From positions 1-64,000 of the forward strand of contig DATKQE010000034.1 of NCBI GenBank assembly GCA_035532935.1: DNA of 64,000 bases. Direction: 5' to 3'. Positions 34,250-42,650 of the stretch are shown here, piece after piece (the stretch's first letter is position 1; the number at the start of each line of letters is the position of its first letter). The position numbers were made by a program, and so were the translations under genes. A model generated the notes under the pieces. The model saw only the letters and a program-made list of their open reading frames with translations. It made no database searches and was not told the DNA's origin. Origin of the DNA: DATJLY01 sp035532935 (GTDB lineage: Bacteria; Pseudomonadota; Alphaproteobacteria; ATCC43930; CGMCC-115725).

Positions 34250-34804
34250 CTGCACCGACTTGCCGCCGCGGTAACGGCCGATAAGGTTAAGAATGCGCCG
34301 GCCGATCGCGGTCTGCCCCGCGACTGCGGCCATTTCGACATCCACATCGATCGCGATGGTAGCTGGTTCTATCGTGGTTCTCCAATTAATCGCGCTGCAC
34401 TTGTCCGTTTGTTCGGTTCGATGCTGTGCCGCGACGCCGCCGGTACCTTCTGGTTGATAACGCCGGCCGAGCGCGGCCGGATCACCGTCGCCGATGCCCC
34501 GTTCATCGGCGTCGCATTGGATCGCCGCGGGCACGGCCGCGATCAGGTGCTGACCATAAGGACAAACATTGACGAAATGGTGGGGGTGGACGCAGCCCAT
34601 CCCTTGCGCGTCGCCGTCGCCGCCGCGACCGGCGAGCCGCGGCCCTATGTCATGATCCGCAATGGGCTGGAAGCGCGGCTCGCGCGTCCGGTATTCTACG
34701 AGCTCGTGGAGTTGGCATGCGAGGAGCGGGTCGGCGACGCGACCCTGTTTGGTGTATGGAGCAATCGGATCTTCTTTCCGCTGGGCAGCCTCGACGCGCG
34801 CTGA
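34250..34804 (+). CDS. DUF1285 protein, start codon unclear
   Basis: The DUF1285 fold is plain: CGHFDIHIDRDGSWFYRGSP (near 34320) then INRAALVRLFGSMLCRDAAG, FWLITPAERGRITVADAPFI and YELVELACEERVGDATLFGV. Yet upstream of it no in-frame ATG, GTG or TTG exists back into the antisense of moxR. CTG 34250 is given only as a placeholder. ATG 34293 lies in the wrong frame, so a frameshift or a non-standard start is possible. The 3' end overlaps the Nudix gene by 49 bases. The family is uncharacterised. Confidence 0.75.
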   Translation: MHRLAAAVTADKVKNAPADRGLPRDCGHFDIHIDRDGSWFYRGSPINRAALVRLFGSMLCRDAAGTFWLITPAERGRITVADAPFIGVALDRRGHGRDQVLTIRTNIDEMVGVDAAHPLRVAVAAATGEPRPYVMIRNGLEARLARPVFYELVELACEERVGDATLFGVWSNRIFFPLGSLDAR

Positions 34805-35403
34805 CGCCGGCCGAGGTGCGGGCGCGCTTTGCCGGCCACGCGGCCGGGCTCAGGGTGTCCGAGGGCGCCCGCGGCGACCATCTTCTCGCGGGCGACCCGC
34901 TTCCCGGCAGGCGCGTTCCCGCCGCCGTGCTGGTCGGCATGCTCGATCGGCCGGACGGCCTCACCGTCCTCCTGACGCAGCGGACGGCGCATCTCAACGA
35001 CCATGCGGGACAGATCTCGCTGCCGGGCGGACGCATCGATCCGACCGATCCCGATCCCGTCTTCGCCGCCCTGCGCGAGGCGCGGGAAGAAGTCGGCCTG
35101 CCGCCCGATCACGTCGAAGTGATCGGGCGGCTCGACACCTATATCACCGGCACCGGCTTCGAGATCACGCCGGTGGTCGGCCTGGTGCGCGCGCCGTTCG
35201 TGCTGCAGCTCGACAGCTTCGAAGTCGCCGAGGCGTTCGAGGTGCCGCTCGCCTTCATCATCGATCCCGCCAATCACGAGCGCCATATGCGCGAGCTGCG
35301 CGGGCGGATGCGAAGCTTCATGGTGCTGCCTTATGGCGAGCGCTACATCTGGGGCGCCACCGCGGCGATGCTGGTCAATCTCGCCGAGGTGCTGGCGGCG
35401 TGA
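34756..35403 (+). CDS. Nudix hydrolase, CoA pyrophosphatase type
   Basis: 215 residues from ATG 34756, inside the end of the DUF1285 gene. The Nudix box begins LPGGRIDPTDPDPVFAALRE and continues AREEVGL; the preceding LTQRTAHLNDHAGQISLPGG is the signature of the CoA pyrophosphatase (NudL/YeaB) group. These enzymes hydrolyse coenzyme A or acyl-CoA to phosphopantetheine and 3',5'-ADP. It is followed by DUF6111 and the CCA-adding enzyme with almost no gaps, forming a gene string common in alphaproteobacteria. Confidence 0.9.
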   Translation: MEQSDLLSAGQPRRALTPAEVRARFAGHAAGLRVSEGARGDHLLAGDPLPGRRVPAAVLVGMLDRPDGLTVLLTQRTAHLNDHAGQISLPGGRIDPTDPDPVFAALREAREEVGLPPDHVEVIGRLDTYITGTGFEITPVVGLVRAPFVLQLDSFEVAEAFEVPLAFIIDPANHERHMRELRGRMRSFMVLPYGERYIWGATAAMLVNLAEVLAA

Positions 35404-35416
35404 CCGCGGGCGGGCA

Positions 35417-35698
35417 ATGATGCGGCTCCTCCTCAGTATCGTGCTGCCGCTGCTGCTGCCGACCGCGCTCTATGTGCTGTGGGCCGCAACCGTGGGCCGT
35501 GCCGAACTCGCGGGGACGGCGGCGTGGCGCAGTCTGCCCTGGGCCTGGCTTGTCGTCGCCGGCGTGGCGCTGACCGTGGTCGTGCTGTTCACGGCCGTCG
35601 AGACCGGCGGCCGCCGCAACGGGACCTACGTGCCGCCGCATGTCGTCAACGGTCGCATCGTGCCCGGTCATTTCGTCTCGCCGGCCGTGCCGCAGTGA
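35417..35698 (+). CDS. DUF6111 family small membrane protein
   Basis: 93 residues from ATG 35417 (a second ATG follows directly). There are two hydrophobic segments, LLLSIVLPLLLPTALYVLWA and WAWLVVAGVALTVVVLFTAV, followed by a conserved tail GTYVPPHVVNGRIVPGHF. This layout and tail match the family I know as DUF6111, found between the Nudix and CCA genes in many alphaproteobacteria. Its stop overlaps the GTG start of the CCA gene (GTGA). The role is unknown. Confidence 0.8.
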   Translation: MMRLLLSIVLPLLLPTALYVLWAATVGRAELAGTAAWRSLPWAWLVVAGVALTVVVLFTAVETGGRRNGTYVPPHVVNGRIVPGHFVSPAVPQ

Positions 35699-36939
35699 CG
35701 GAGCCCGGCCGCGAGATCCCTGCCGCGCATATCGCGCCACTGCCGTGGATGGTAGCGCCGGCGACGCGCGCGGTGCTGGCGGCGCTGGGCCAAGGCAACG
35801 CCCGCTTCGTCGGCGGCGCGGTGCGCGATGCGCTGCTCGGGCGCGAGGTGCGCGACATCGACATTGCGACGCCGCTGGTGCCGGACGACGTCATGCGGCG
35901 GCTCGGCGATGCCGGGATCAAGACGGTGCCGACGGGATTGGCGCACGGGACCGTGACCGCGGTCGTGCCGCCATCGCAGTTCGAGATCACTTCGCTGCGC
36001 CGTGACATCGAGAGCTTCGGGCGGCATGCGCGCGTCACTTTCACCACCGAATGGTGCGAAGACGCGGCGCGGCGCGATTTCACCCTGAATGCGCTCTACC
36101 TCGACCCGGCGGGCGCTGTGTTCGATCCGGTGGGCGGGCTCGGCGATCTGCGCGCCGGCCGCATCCGGTTCGTCGGCGCGGCGGCCGAGCGCATTCGCGA
36201 GGACGTGCTGCGGCTGTTGCGATTCTACCGCTTCCACGCACATTACGGTCGTGGCGAGGCCGACGCCGCGGCGCGCGATGCCGCACGCGCGCTGAAGCAT
36301 CTGCTGCCGACGCTCTCCGGTGAGCGCGTCGCGGCGGAAGTGCTGAAGCTGCTCGATGCACCCGACCCGGCGGCGACCCTGGCGCTGATGCGCGCGGACG
36401 GCGTGCTCGCGGTCGTGCTGCCCGAGGCCCGCACGCTCGACCGCCTGGCCGGGCTGGTGCCGCTCGAGCCCGTGCCCGATGCGCTGCGCCGGCTCGGCGC
36501 GCTCGTCTCGTGGGATGTGGCGGCGGCGGAAGCGGTGGCGGTGCGGCTCAAGCTGTCGGCGGCCGCGCGCGCGCGCCTCGCGGCGCTGGCGGCGCCGTCC
36601 GTTGCGGTCGATCTCGCCGCGCCCGACGCCGCGCAGCGCCGCGCGCTCTTTCATCTCGGCGCGGCGCTCTACCGCGACCTGGTGCTGCTGCGCGCGGCCG
36701 AGGCCGGTGCGGCGGCTCGGGCGCGGGCCGCGGCGCTCGTCGCCTTGGCGGATTCGTGGCGCGTGCCGCACTTCCCCCTCAAGGGGCGCGACGTGACGGC
36801 GCGCGGCGTGGCGGCGGGGCCGGAGGTCGGACGGCTCCTGGCCGCGCTCGAAGCGTGGTGGGAGGCGGGGGATTTTCACGCCGATCGCGAGCAATGTCTG
36901 GCCGAACTCGCACGCCGGATGGAGCCACGGCATGGCTGA
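35695..36939 (+). CDS. cca: CCA tRNA nucleotidyltransferase
   Basis: 414 residues from GTG 35695, which overlaps the DUF6111 stop. The head domain has RFVGGAVRDALLGREVRDID with the catalytic DxD (DID). A second conserved part is CEDAARRDFTLNALYLDPAG, and then the neck region RIREDVLRLLRFYRFHAHYG. It adds or repairs the 3'-CCA end of tRNAs, and is class II by these motifs. The C-terminal third is Ala/Arg-rich, as usual for high-G+C species. The chromate transporter start overlaps its last 8 bases. Confidence 0.94.
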   Translation: MTEPGREIPAAHIAPLPWMVAPATRAVLAALGQGNARFVGGAVRDALLGREVRDIDIATPLVPDDVMRRLGDAGIKTVPTGLAHGTVTAVVPPSQFEITSLRRDIESFGRHARVTFTTEWCEDAARRDFTLNALYLDPAGAVFDPVGGLGDLRAGRIRFVGAAAERIREDVLRLLRFYRFHAHYGRGEADAAARDAARALKHLLPTLSGERVAAEVLKLLDAPDPAATLALMRADGVLAVVLPEARTLDRLAGLVPLEPVPDALRRLGALVSWDVAAAEAVAVRLKLSAAARARLAALAAPSVAVDLAAPDAAQRRALFHLGAALYRDLVLLRAAEAGAAARARAAALVALADSWRVPHFPLKGRDVTARGVAAGPEVGRLLAALEAWWEAGDFHADREQCLAELARRMEPRHG

Positions 36940-38131
36940 GCGGCATCCCGGCACGCCCGGCGCGGTGTTCGCCGCCTTCCTCAAGCTCGGGCTCACCTCG
37001 TTCGGCGGCCCGGTGGCGCATCTCGGCTATTTCCGCGCCGAATTCGTCGAGCGGCGGCGCTGGCTCGACGAGCCGGCCTATGCCGATCTCGTGGCGCTGT
37101 GCCAGTTCCTGCCGGGCCCCGCGAGCAGCGAGCTGTCGATGGCGTTGGGGCTGATGCGCGCCGGGTTCCTGGGCGCGGTCTGCGCGTGGCTCGGCTTCAC
37201 CCTGCCGTCGGCGCTGGCGATGGCGCTGTTCGGTCTCGGCGTCGGCCGGTACGGGCAGCTTGCCGGCGCGGCCTGGCTGCACGGCCTGAAGATCGTCGCT
37301 GCCGCAGTGGTGGCGCAGGCGGTTTGGGGCATGGCGCGGGCGCTCGCGCCCGACCGGCCGCGCATGACGCTGGCCGTCGCTGCCGCGGCGGTCGCGCTTG
37401 CCGTGCCCGCGACCGGGGGCCAGGTCGGCGCCATCGCCCTGGGCGCCGTCGTGGGCTGGGCGCTGTTCCGGGATGACCCGGTGCGCGCGGCGCCGCCGCT
37501 CGCCCCGCATGCGGGCCGGATGGGTGCGGCGGTGGCGCTGGTGCTGTTCTTTGCGCTGCTGCTGGCGCTGCCGCTGGCGGTGCGGGCGAGCGGCAGCCAC
37601 GCGCTCGCCCTCGTCAACAGCTTCTACCGCTCGGGCGCGCTGGTATTCGGCGGCGGGCACGTGCTGCTGCCGCTGCTGCAGGCGTCGGTGGTGCCGCCGG
37701 GCTGGGTGGGCAACGACGTCTTTCTCGCGGGCTATGGCGCGGCGCAGGCGGTGCCGGGGCCGCTCTTCACCTTTGCCGCCTATCTCGGCATGGTGATGGG
37801 GCCGACGCCCAACGGCTGGCTGGGCGCGCTGCTGTGCCTCGTGGCCGTGTTCCTGCCGGGCTTTCTCCTCGTCATCGGGGCGCTGCCGTTCTGGTCGGTG
37901 CTGCGCGGCAACGCGGCGATGCAGGCGGCGCTCAAGGGCGTCAACGCTGCGGTCGTGGGGCTGGTGCTGGCGGCGCTCTATCAGCCGATCTGGACGAGCG
38001 CGATCTTCGGCCCGCGCGACTTTGTCATCGGGCTCGTCGCTTTTCTCCTGCTGGTGTTCTGGCGCACGCCGCCCTGGGCCGTGGTCGTGCTCGGGGCGGC
38101 CGGCGCCGAACTCCTGCTGCGGATCGGCTGA
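36932..38131 (+). CDS. chrA: Chromate transporter, two-domain CHR family
   Basis: 399 residues with about ten hydrophobic segments in two homologous halves. The first half has LGLTSFGGPVAHLGYFRAEF and LCQFLPGPASSELSMALGLM. The second has SGALVFGGGHVLLPLLQASV and AAQAVPGPLFTFAAYLGMVM. The GGPxAH and FGGGHV/PGP motifs are the CHR signatures. Members export chromate; sulfate or other oxyanions are possible in unselected soil strains. No chrB or chrR regulator adjoins it, and the overlap with cca suggests shared expression rather than chromate-specific control. Confidence 0.9.
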   Translation: MAERHPGTPGAVFAAFLKLGLTSFGGPVAHLGYFRAEFVERRRWLDEPAYADLVALCQFLPGPASSELSMALGLMRAGFLGAVCAWLGFTLPSALAMALFGLGVGRYGQLAGAAWLHGLKIVAAAVVAQAVWGMARALAPDRPRMTLAVAAAAVALAVPATGGQVGAIALGAVVGWALFRDDPVRAAPPLAPHAGRMGAAVALVLFFALLLALPLAVRASGSHALALVNSFYRSGALVFGGGHVLLPLLQASVVPPGWVGNDVFLAGYGAAQAVPGPLFTFAAYLGMVMGPTPNGWLGALLCLVAVFLPGFLLVIGALPFWSVLRGNAAMQAALKGVNAAVVGLVLAALYQPIWTSAIFGPRDFVIGLVAFLLLVFWRTPPWAVVVLGAAGAELLLRIG

Positions 38132-38137
38132 GCGCCG

Positions 38138-39103
38138 TTATTTGACCTTCAAGACCAGCTTGTTGATGTCGAGGTTGAGAGGCCCGTCGACCAGCTCCTG
38201 CGCCTTGACGAACTTCGCCACCTTCGTCACCGACACCGTGTCGGACTTGTCGAAATAATTGATCTTGCGGAACAGGTCATAGGATTTGGCGATGTCCTCG
38301 CGGTTGGTCTTCTCGACCTTTTCGAGGATGTCGATCGCCTCGGTGCGGTTCTTGCTGTCGTCGAACCAGCGGATCGCCTTGGCATAGGCGTCGAGGAATT
38401 TCTTCACGGCCTCCTGGTGGCTTTCGGCCCAGGCGCGGTTGACCACCTCGCTGGTGAAGGGAACGTCCGGCGCATAGGTCCAGGAGTCGCCGAGATCGAC
38501 GAAGCCTTCGGCCTGCGCGCGGAAGAGCTGCGGCGCGGTGATCATGGCCGCGTCCGACGCGCCCGATTCGAGCGCGGCAAACCGCGCGGCCGTCGCGCCG
38601 GCATAGAGGAATTCGCAATCGCTCCGCTTCATGCCGTTCTTGTGCAGCATGATCGTGAAATAGACCATCGTGGTGCCCTTGGCCTCGTCGATCGAGACCT
38701 TCTTGCCCTTGAGGTCCTTGATGCTGTGCAGCGTCTTCTTGGCCATGAGGGCGTAGGGCCCGACCTGGCCGTCGATGCGCACGACGGCAATGCCGGCGCC
38801 CCGCATTATCGCGTGGATCGGATCCGCCAGGCCGGCCGCGATCGCGACCTTGGTCGAGCCGGCGGTCAGCGCCTGCAGCACGTTGGCGCTCGACGCCGCA
38901 TAGACGAGGTCGATCTTGAAGCCGGCAGCGGCATAGAAGCCCTTTTGCTCGGCGATGTATTCCGGCCACAGCACGGCATTGGGGCTGCCGACCGCGCCGA
39001 CTTCGAGCGTCTCGAGCGCGCGCGCCTGCGGCACCGCTCCGAGCGCCGCACCGATGGCAGCCGCGGCCAGCGTAACTTTCGTCCACGACGGCAATGACAT
39101 CAT
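38138..39103 (-). CDS. ABC transporter substrate-binding protein, NitT/TauT (NMT1) type
   Basis: 321 residues from ATG 39103 or the next ATG at 39100, with AGGGAGG before them. The signal peptide ends near QARA. The mature protein starts LETLEVGAVGSPNAVLWPEY, then EQKGFYAAAGFKIDLVYAAS, typical of the NMT1/SsuA-like periplasmic binding fold. KGKKVSIDEAKGTTMVYFTI is the central hinge region. Such proteins bind aliphatic sulfonates, nitrate, pyrimidine precursors or aromatic acids. No permease or ATPase adjoins it, so it is an orphan here. It converges with chrA. Confidence 0.88.
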   Translation of the reverse strand: MMSLPSWTKVTLAAAAIGAALGAVPQARALETLEVGAVGSPNAVLWPEYIAEQKGFYAAAGFKIDLVYAASSANVLQALTAGSTKVAIAAGLADPIHAIMRGAGIAVVRIDGQVGPYALMAKKTLHSIKDLKGKKVSIDEAKGTTMVYFTIMLHKNGMKRSDCEFLYAGATAARFAALESGASDAAMITAPQLFRAQAEGFVDLGDSWTYAPDVPFTSEVVNRAWAESHQEAVKKFLDAYAKAIRWFDDSKNRTEAIDILEKVEKTNREDIAKSYDLFRKINYFDKSDTVSVTKVAKFVKAQELVDGPLNLDINKLVLKVK

Positions 39104-39183
39104 CGCCCTCCCTCTCCCGTCGCGTCTCGCGCGCGAACGGCGCGGCACTCTAGCATGGAAGAGGATTTGCCCACCATTGCCGG

Positions 39184-40047
39184 CTAGGGCCACATCACCT
39201 CGGGCGGCAGCGACATCAAAATCGCCTCGACGTTGCCGCCGGTCTTGAGGCCGAACAGCGTGCCGCGGTCGTAGAGCAGGTTGAACTCGACATAGCGGCC
39301 GCGGCGGATGAGCTGGTGGCGGCGCTGCTCGGCGGTCCAGTGCGCGAACATGTGGCGCCGCACGAGCTCGGGATAGATCGCGAGAAACGCCTCGCCCACG
39401 TCGCGGGTGAAGGCGAAGTCGCGCTCGAAATCGCCGCTGTCGAGGTAATCGTAGAAAATCCCGCCGACGCCGCGCGGCTCGTTGCGATGCTTGAGGAAGA
39501 AATATTCGTCGCACCACGCCTTGAAGCGCGGGTAGTAGCCGGGATCGTGGCGGGCGCAGGCGCGCTCGAGCGCGGCGTGGAAGTCGCGCGTGTCGGCGTC
39601 GTCGGCGACCATCGGCGTCAGGTCGGCGCCGCCGCCGAACCAGTTCTTCGTGGTGCGGATGTGGCGGGTGTTCATATGCACCGCCGGCACCAGCGGCGAG
39701 CGCATGTGGGCGACGAGCGAGAGGCCGCTCGCCCAGAAGCGCGGATCGTCCGCGGCGCCCGGGATCTGCGCGCGGAACTCGGGCGAAAACTCACCCCATA
39801 CGGTCGAGACGTTCACGCCGACCTTCTCGAACACCAGGCCGTGCAAAAGCGCCATGGTGCCGCCGCCGCCGCCCGCGCGCTGCCAGGGACGGCGCTCGAA
39901 CCGGCCCGCCGCGCCGGCATCGGGTCGGGCGCGCGCATAGGCGTCCTCGAGCGCCTCGAACGCGGCGCAGATGCGGTCGCGCAGCGCCTCGAACCAGCGC
40001 GCCGCGCGCTCCTTCGCCGCCGCCGCCGCGGCAAGATTGGCGGTCAT
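39184..40047 (-). CDS. hemF: Oxygen-dependent coproporphyrinogen III oxidase
   Basis: 287 residues from ATG 40047, overlapping the trmL stop by 4 bases. The signature is GGGADLTPMVAD plus the strongly conserved AWCDEYFFLKHRNEPRGVGG and FNLLYDRGTLFGLKTGGNVE. It decarboxylates coproporphyrinogen III to protoporphyrinogen IX with O2, in heme synthesis. The neighbouring bc1 genes and the many cytochromes of this window need heme. Transcription runs with trmL and away from petABC. Confidence 0.96.
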   Translation of the reverse strand: MTANLAAAAAAKERAARWFEALRDRICAAFEALEDAYARARPDAGAAGRFERRPWQRAGGGGGTMALLHGLVFEKVGVNVSTVWGEFSPEFRAQIPGAADDPRFWASGLSLVAHMRSPLVPAVHMNTRHIRTTKNWFGGGADLTPMVADDADTRDFHAALERACARHDPGYYPRFKAWCDEYFFLKHRNEPRGVGGIFYDYLDSGDFERDFAFTRDVGEAFLAIYPELVRRHMFAHWTAEQRRHQLIRRGRYVEFNLLYDRGTLFGLKTGGNVEAILMSLPPEVMWP

Positions 40048-40514
40048 CCCATCCTCACCTTGTCTTCCGGCAACGAGCCGGTCTGGCGCAGGGCCTCGCC
40101 CAGGACGATCGCCGCGGCAAGCGCGACGTTGAGCGCGCGCGCGGCCGGCACGAGAGGCACCCGAAGCCGCGCATCGGCGCGGCGGTGCACCGCCGCCGGC
40201 ACCCCGGCCGATTCGCGCCCCAGCAGCAGCGTGTCGTCGCCGCGGTAGGCGAAGCGATGATAAGCCACGTCGCCGGCAGTCGTCAGCAGGATGAGGCGCC
40301 CGGTCCCGCGCGCGGCGAGAAAATCCTCCCATGACGCATGGCGCGCCAGTGCCGCGCGCGCGGCGTAATCGAGCCCGGCGCGGCGCAGGCGGCGGTCGTC
40401 GAGACCGAAGCCGCATGGCTCGATGATGTCCACCGCGACGCCGAGGCAGGCGCCGAGGCGCAGGATCGCGCCGGCGTTCTGCGGAATGTCGGGCTCATAA
40501 AGGGCAAGCCGCAT
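40044..40514 (-). CDS. trmL: tRNA (cytidine(34)-2'-O)-methyltransferase
   Basis: 156 residues from ATG 40514, preceded by GAGGACGGC; an upstream ATG at 40553 is less likely. This is a small SPOUT methyltransferase: LALYEPDIPQNAGAILRLGA at the N-terminus and the knot region LLLGRESAGVPAAVHRRADA then LNVALAAAIVLGEALRQ. It methylates the wobble base of certain leucine tRNAs. hemF follows with a 4-base overlap, and petA lies divergently, about 210 bases away. Confidence 0.93.
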   Translation of the reverse strand: MRLALYEPDIPQNAGAILRLGACLGVAVDIIEPCGFGLDDRRLRRAGLDYAARAALARHASWEDFLAARGTGRLILLTTAGDVAYHRFAYRGDDTLLLGRESAGVPAAVHRRADARLRVPLVPAARALNVALAAAIVLGEALRQTGSLPEDKVRMG

Positions 40515-40547
40515 GCCGTCCTCGACGATGTTCGCGGCGATCCGGCT

Positions 40548-40575
40548 TTGCAAGCGGGACCGAATCGTCTATATG
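40548..40575 (+). promoter_or_regulatory. Possible sigma-70 promoter for petABC
   Basis: TTGCAA (40548-40553) is separated by 16 bases from TATATG (40570-40575). Each hexamer matches the consensus at four positions. It lies about 150 bases before petA in the divergent space. The assignment is tentative. Confidence 0.3.
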
Positions 40576-40726
40576 CGTCGCACAATACGCGGCCGAACGG
40601 AATTCATGCGGCAGGATGTCGCATGGCCGGTCGTGATCGATTGTATAGGTTCGTTCCGCCTGTGGCCCGTCGGCGTGAGAAGGCGCCGTGGGGGGATTGG
40701 GGACGGTCCGAGGGAGTCGGTGCTTC

Positions 40727-41380
40727 ATGGCAGACACGGTTCAATCCGGGCCGGCAGGTGCCCATACGCATGACGGCGAAACGAGGCGCGACTTTCTGAC
40801 GCTCGCCGCGGGCGCCATTGCCGGGATCGGTGCTGCCAGCGCGGTGTGGCCGCTCATCAGCAGCATGAACCCGTCCCAGGACGTGATCGCCGCCGGCGTG
40901 CCCGTCGATATCGACATCTCGCCGATCCAGCCGGGGCAGCAGATCGTGGTGGTGTGGCGCTCGCATCCCATCTTCATGGTCCGGCGCACCGCGGCCGAGC
41001 TCAAGACGCTGCAGGACCCCAAGCTCACGGGGCAGCTGCGCGACCCGAATTCCGAACAGTTGCAGCAGCCGCCCTATGCCCAGAACTGGCACCGCTCGGT
41101 GAAGCCCGATCTCCTGGTCGTGGTCGGCATCTGCACGCATCTCGGCTGCATCCCCGAATTCAAGCCGCAGCCCGGCAGCGTCCTTGCGGGTTGGGAGGGC
41201 GGCTATTTCTGCCCCTGCCACGGCTCGCGCTACGACCTCGCCGCGCGCGTGTTCGACGGCGTGCCGGCACCCTACAACCTGCCGGTCCCGCCGCACCGCT
41301 ACGTCAACGACAAGGTGGTCCGCGTCGGCGAGAATCCGCCGGGCTCGAGCTTCGATTTGAACGACATCGAGCAAATCTAG
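40727..41380 (+). CDS. petA: Ubiquinol-cytochrome c reductase, Rieske iron-sulfur subunit
   Basis: 217 residues from ATG 40727. A twin-arginine start (TRRDFLTLAAGAIAGIGAAS) precedes the membrane anchor. The 2Fe-2S ligands sit in CTHLGC and CPCHGSRYD. The insertion between anchor and cluster (LRDPNSEQLQQPPYAQNWHR) is normal for alphaproteobacteria. It is exported by Tat and passes electrons from ubiquinol to cytochrome c1. It is the first gene of the petABC operon, 13 bases before petB. Confidence 0.97.
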   Translation: MADTVQSGPAGAHTHDGETRRDFLTLAAGAIAGIGAASAVWPLISSMNPSQDVIAAGVPVDIDISPIQPGQQIVVVWRSHPIFMVRRTAAELKTLQDPKLTGQLRDPNSEQLQQPPYAQNWHRSVKPDLLVVVGICTHLGCIPEFKPQPGSVLAGWEGGYFCPCHGSRYDLAARVFDGVPAPYNLPVPPHRYVNDKVVRVGENPPGSSFDLNDIEQI

Positions 41381-41393
41381 GAGGACAGCGGAC

Positions 41394-42650
41394 ATGGCCG
41401 AGCCTCGCCCGCAGGGCAAGCTGGTGCGGTGGATCGATCACCGTCTGCCGGTCTTCACCTTCCTCCAGCACGAGCTCTACGACTATCCCACACCGCGCAA
41501 CCTGAGCTACTGGTGGAATTTCGGCTCGCTCGCCGGGATCGTGCTCGTGATCATGATCGCGACCGGCATCGTGCTGGCGATGCAGTACACGCCGAACACG
41601 GCGATGGCCTTCGATTCCGTCGAGCGGATCATGCGCGACGTGAATTACGGCTGGCTCATCCGCTACATCCACATGAACGGCGCGTCGTTCTTCTTCATCG
41701 TCACCTACATCCACGTCTTCCGCGGGCTCTATTTCGGCTCGTACAAGGAGCCGCGCGAGCTGTTGTGGATGCTGGGCATCGTCATCCTGCTGCTGATGAT
41801 GGCGACCGCGTTCATGGGCTACGTGCTGCCGTGGGGGCAGATGAGCTATTGGGGCGCCACCGTCATCACCAACCTGTTCTCGGCCTTTCCCGGCATCGGC
41901 GGCGCCATCGTGACCTGGCTGTGGGGCGGGTTCGCGGTCGGCAATCCGACCTTGAACCGCTTCTTCTCGCTGCATTACCTGCTGCCGTTCGTGATTCTGG
42001 GCGTGGTCGCGCTCCATCTCATGGCGCTGCACCAGCACGGCTCCAACAATCCCTTGGGCATCGACCGCAAGGGACCGCAGGACAGCATTCCGTTCCATCC
42101 CTACTACACCATCAAGGACATGTTCGGGCTGGGCGTGTTCCTGATCATCTTCGCGATCTTCGTGTTCTATCTGCCGAACTTCCTCGGCGATCCGCAGAAC
42201 TACATTCCGGCCAATCCGCTGCAGACGCCGCCCGAGATCGTGCCGGAATGGTACTTCCTGCCGTACTACGCCATCCTGCGCTCGATCCCGAACAAGCTCA
42301 TCGGCGTGTGCGCCATGTTCGGCTCGATCCTGACGCTGTTTCTGCTGCCGTGGCTCGACACCTCGCGCGTGCGCAGCGCGTTCTTCCGCCCGATCTACAA
42401 GTGGCTGTTCTGGTTTCTGGTGGTCGACTGTTTCGTGCTCGGCTGGGTCGGCGCGCACCGCCCCGAGGGCTTGTTCATCGTCATCGGCCGGATCGCCACA
42501 TTCTATTACTTCTTCCACTTCTACGTGCTCTTTCCCTTCATCGGCAAGTTCGAGCGGCCGCTGCCGCTGCCGACGAGCATCACCGCTGCCGTGCTCGCCA
42601 AACGCGCCGGCCGGGCCGGCGGCCAGGCCGCAACCGTGGAGAAATCGTGA
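41394..42650 (+). CDS. petB: Ubiquinol-cytochrome c reductase, cytochrome b subunit
   Basis: 418 residues with AGGAGGA before ATG 41394. The heme b ligands lie in RYIHMNGASFFFIVTYIHVF and HYLLPFVILGVVALHLMALH. The quinol-oxidation motif PEWYF occurs in IVPEWYFLPYYAILRSIPNK. Eight hydrophobic segments are present. It is the membrane core of the bc1 complex, coupling ubiquinol oxidation to proton translocation. It overlaps petC by one base. Confidence 0.97.
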   Translation: MAEPRPQGKLVRWIDHRLPVFTFLQHELYDYPTPRNLSYWWNFGSLAGIVLVIMIATGIVLAMQYTPNTAMAFDSVERIMRDVNYGWLIRYIHMNGASFFFIVTYIHVFRGLYFGSYKEPRELLWMLGIVILLLMMATAFMGYVLPWGQMSYWGATVITNLFSAFPGIGGAIVTWLWGGFAVGNPTLNRFFSLHYLLPFVILGVVALHLMALHQHGSNNPLGIDRKGPQDSIPFHPYYTIKDMFGLGVFLIIFAIFVFYLPNFLGDPQNYIPANPLQTPPEIVPEWYFLPYYAILRSIPNKLIGVCAMFGSILTLFLLPWLDTSRVRSAFFRPIYKWLFWFLVVDCFVLGWVGAHRPEGLFIVIGRIATFYYFFHFYVLFPFIGKFERPLPLPTSITAAVLAKRAGRAGGQAATVEKS

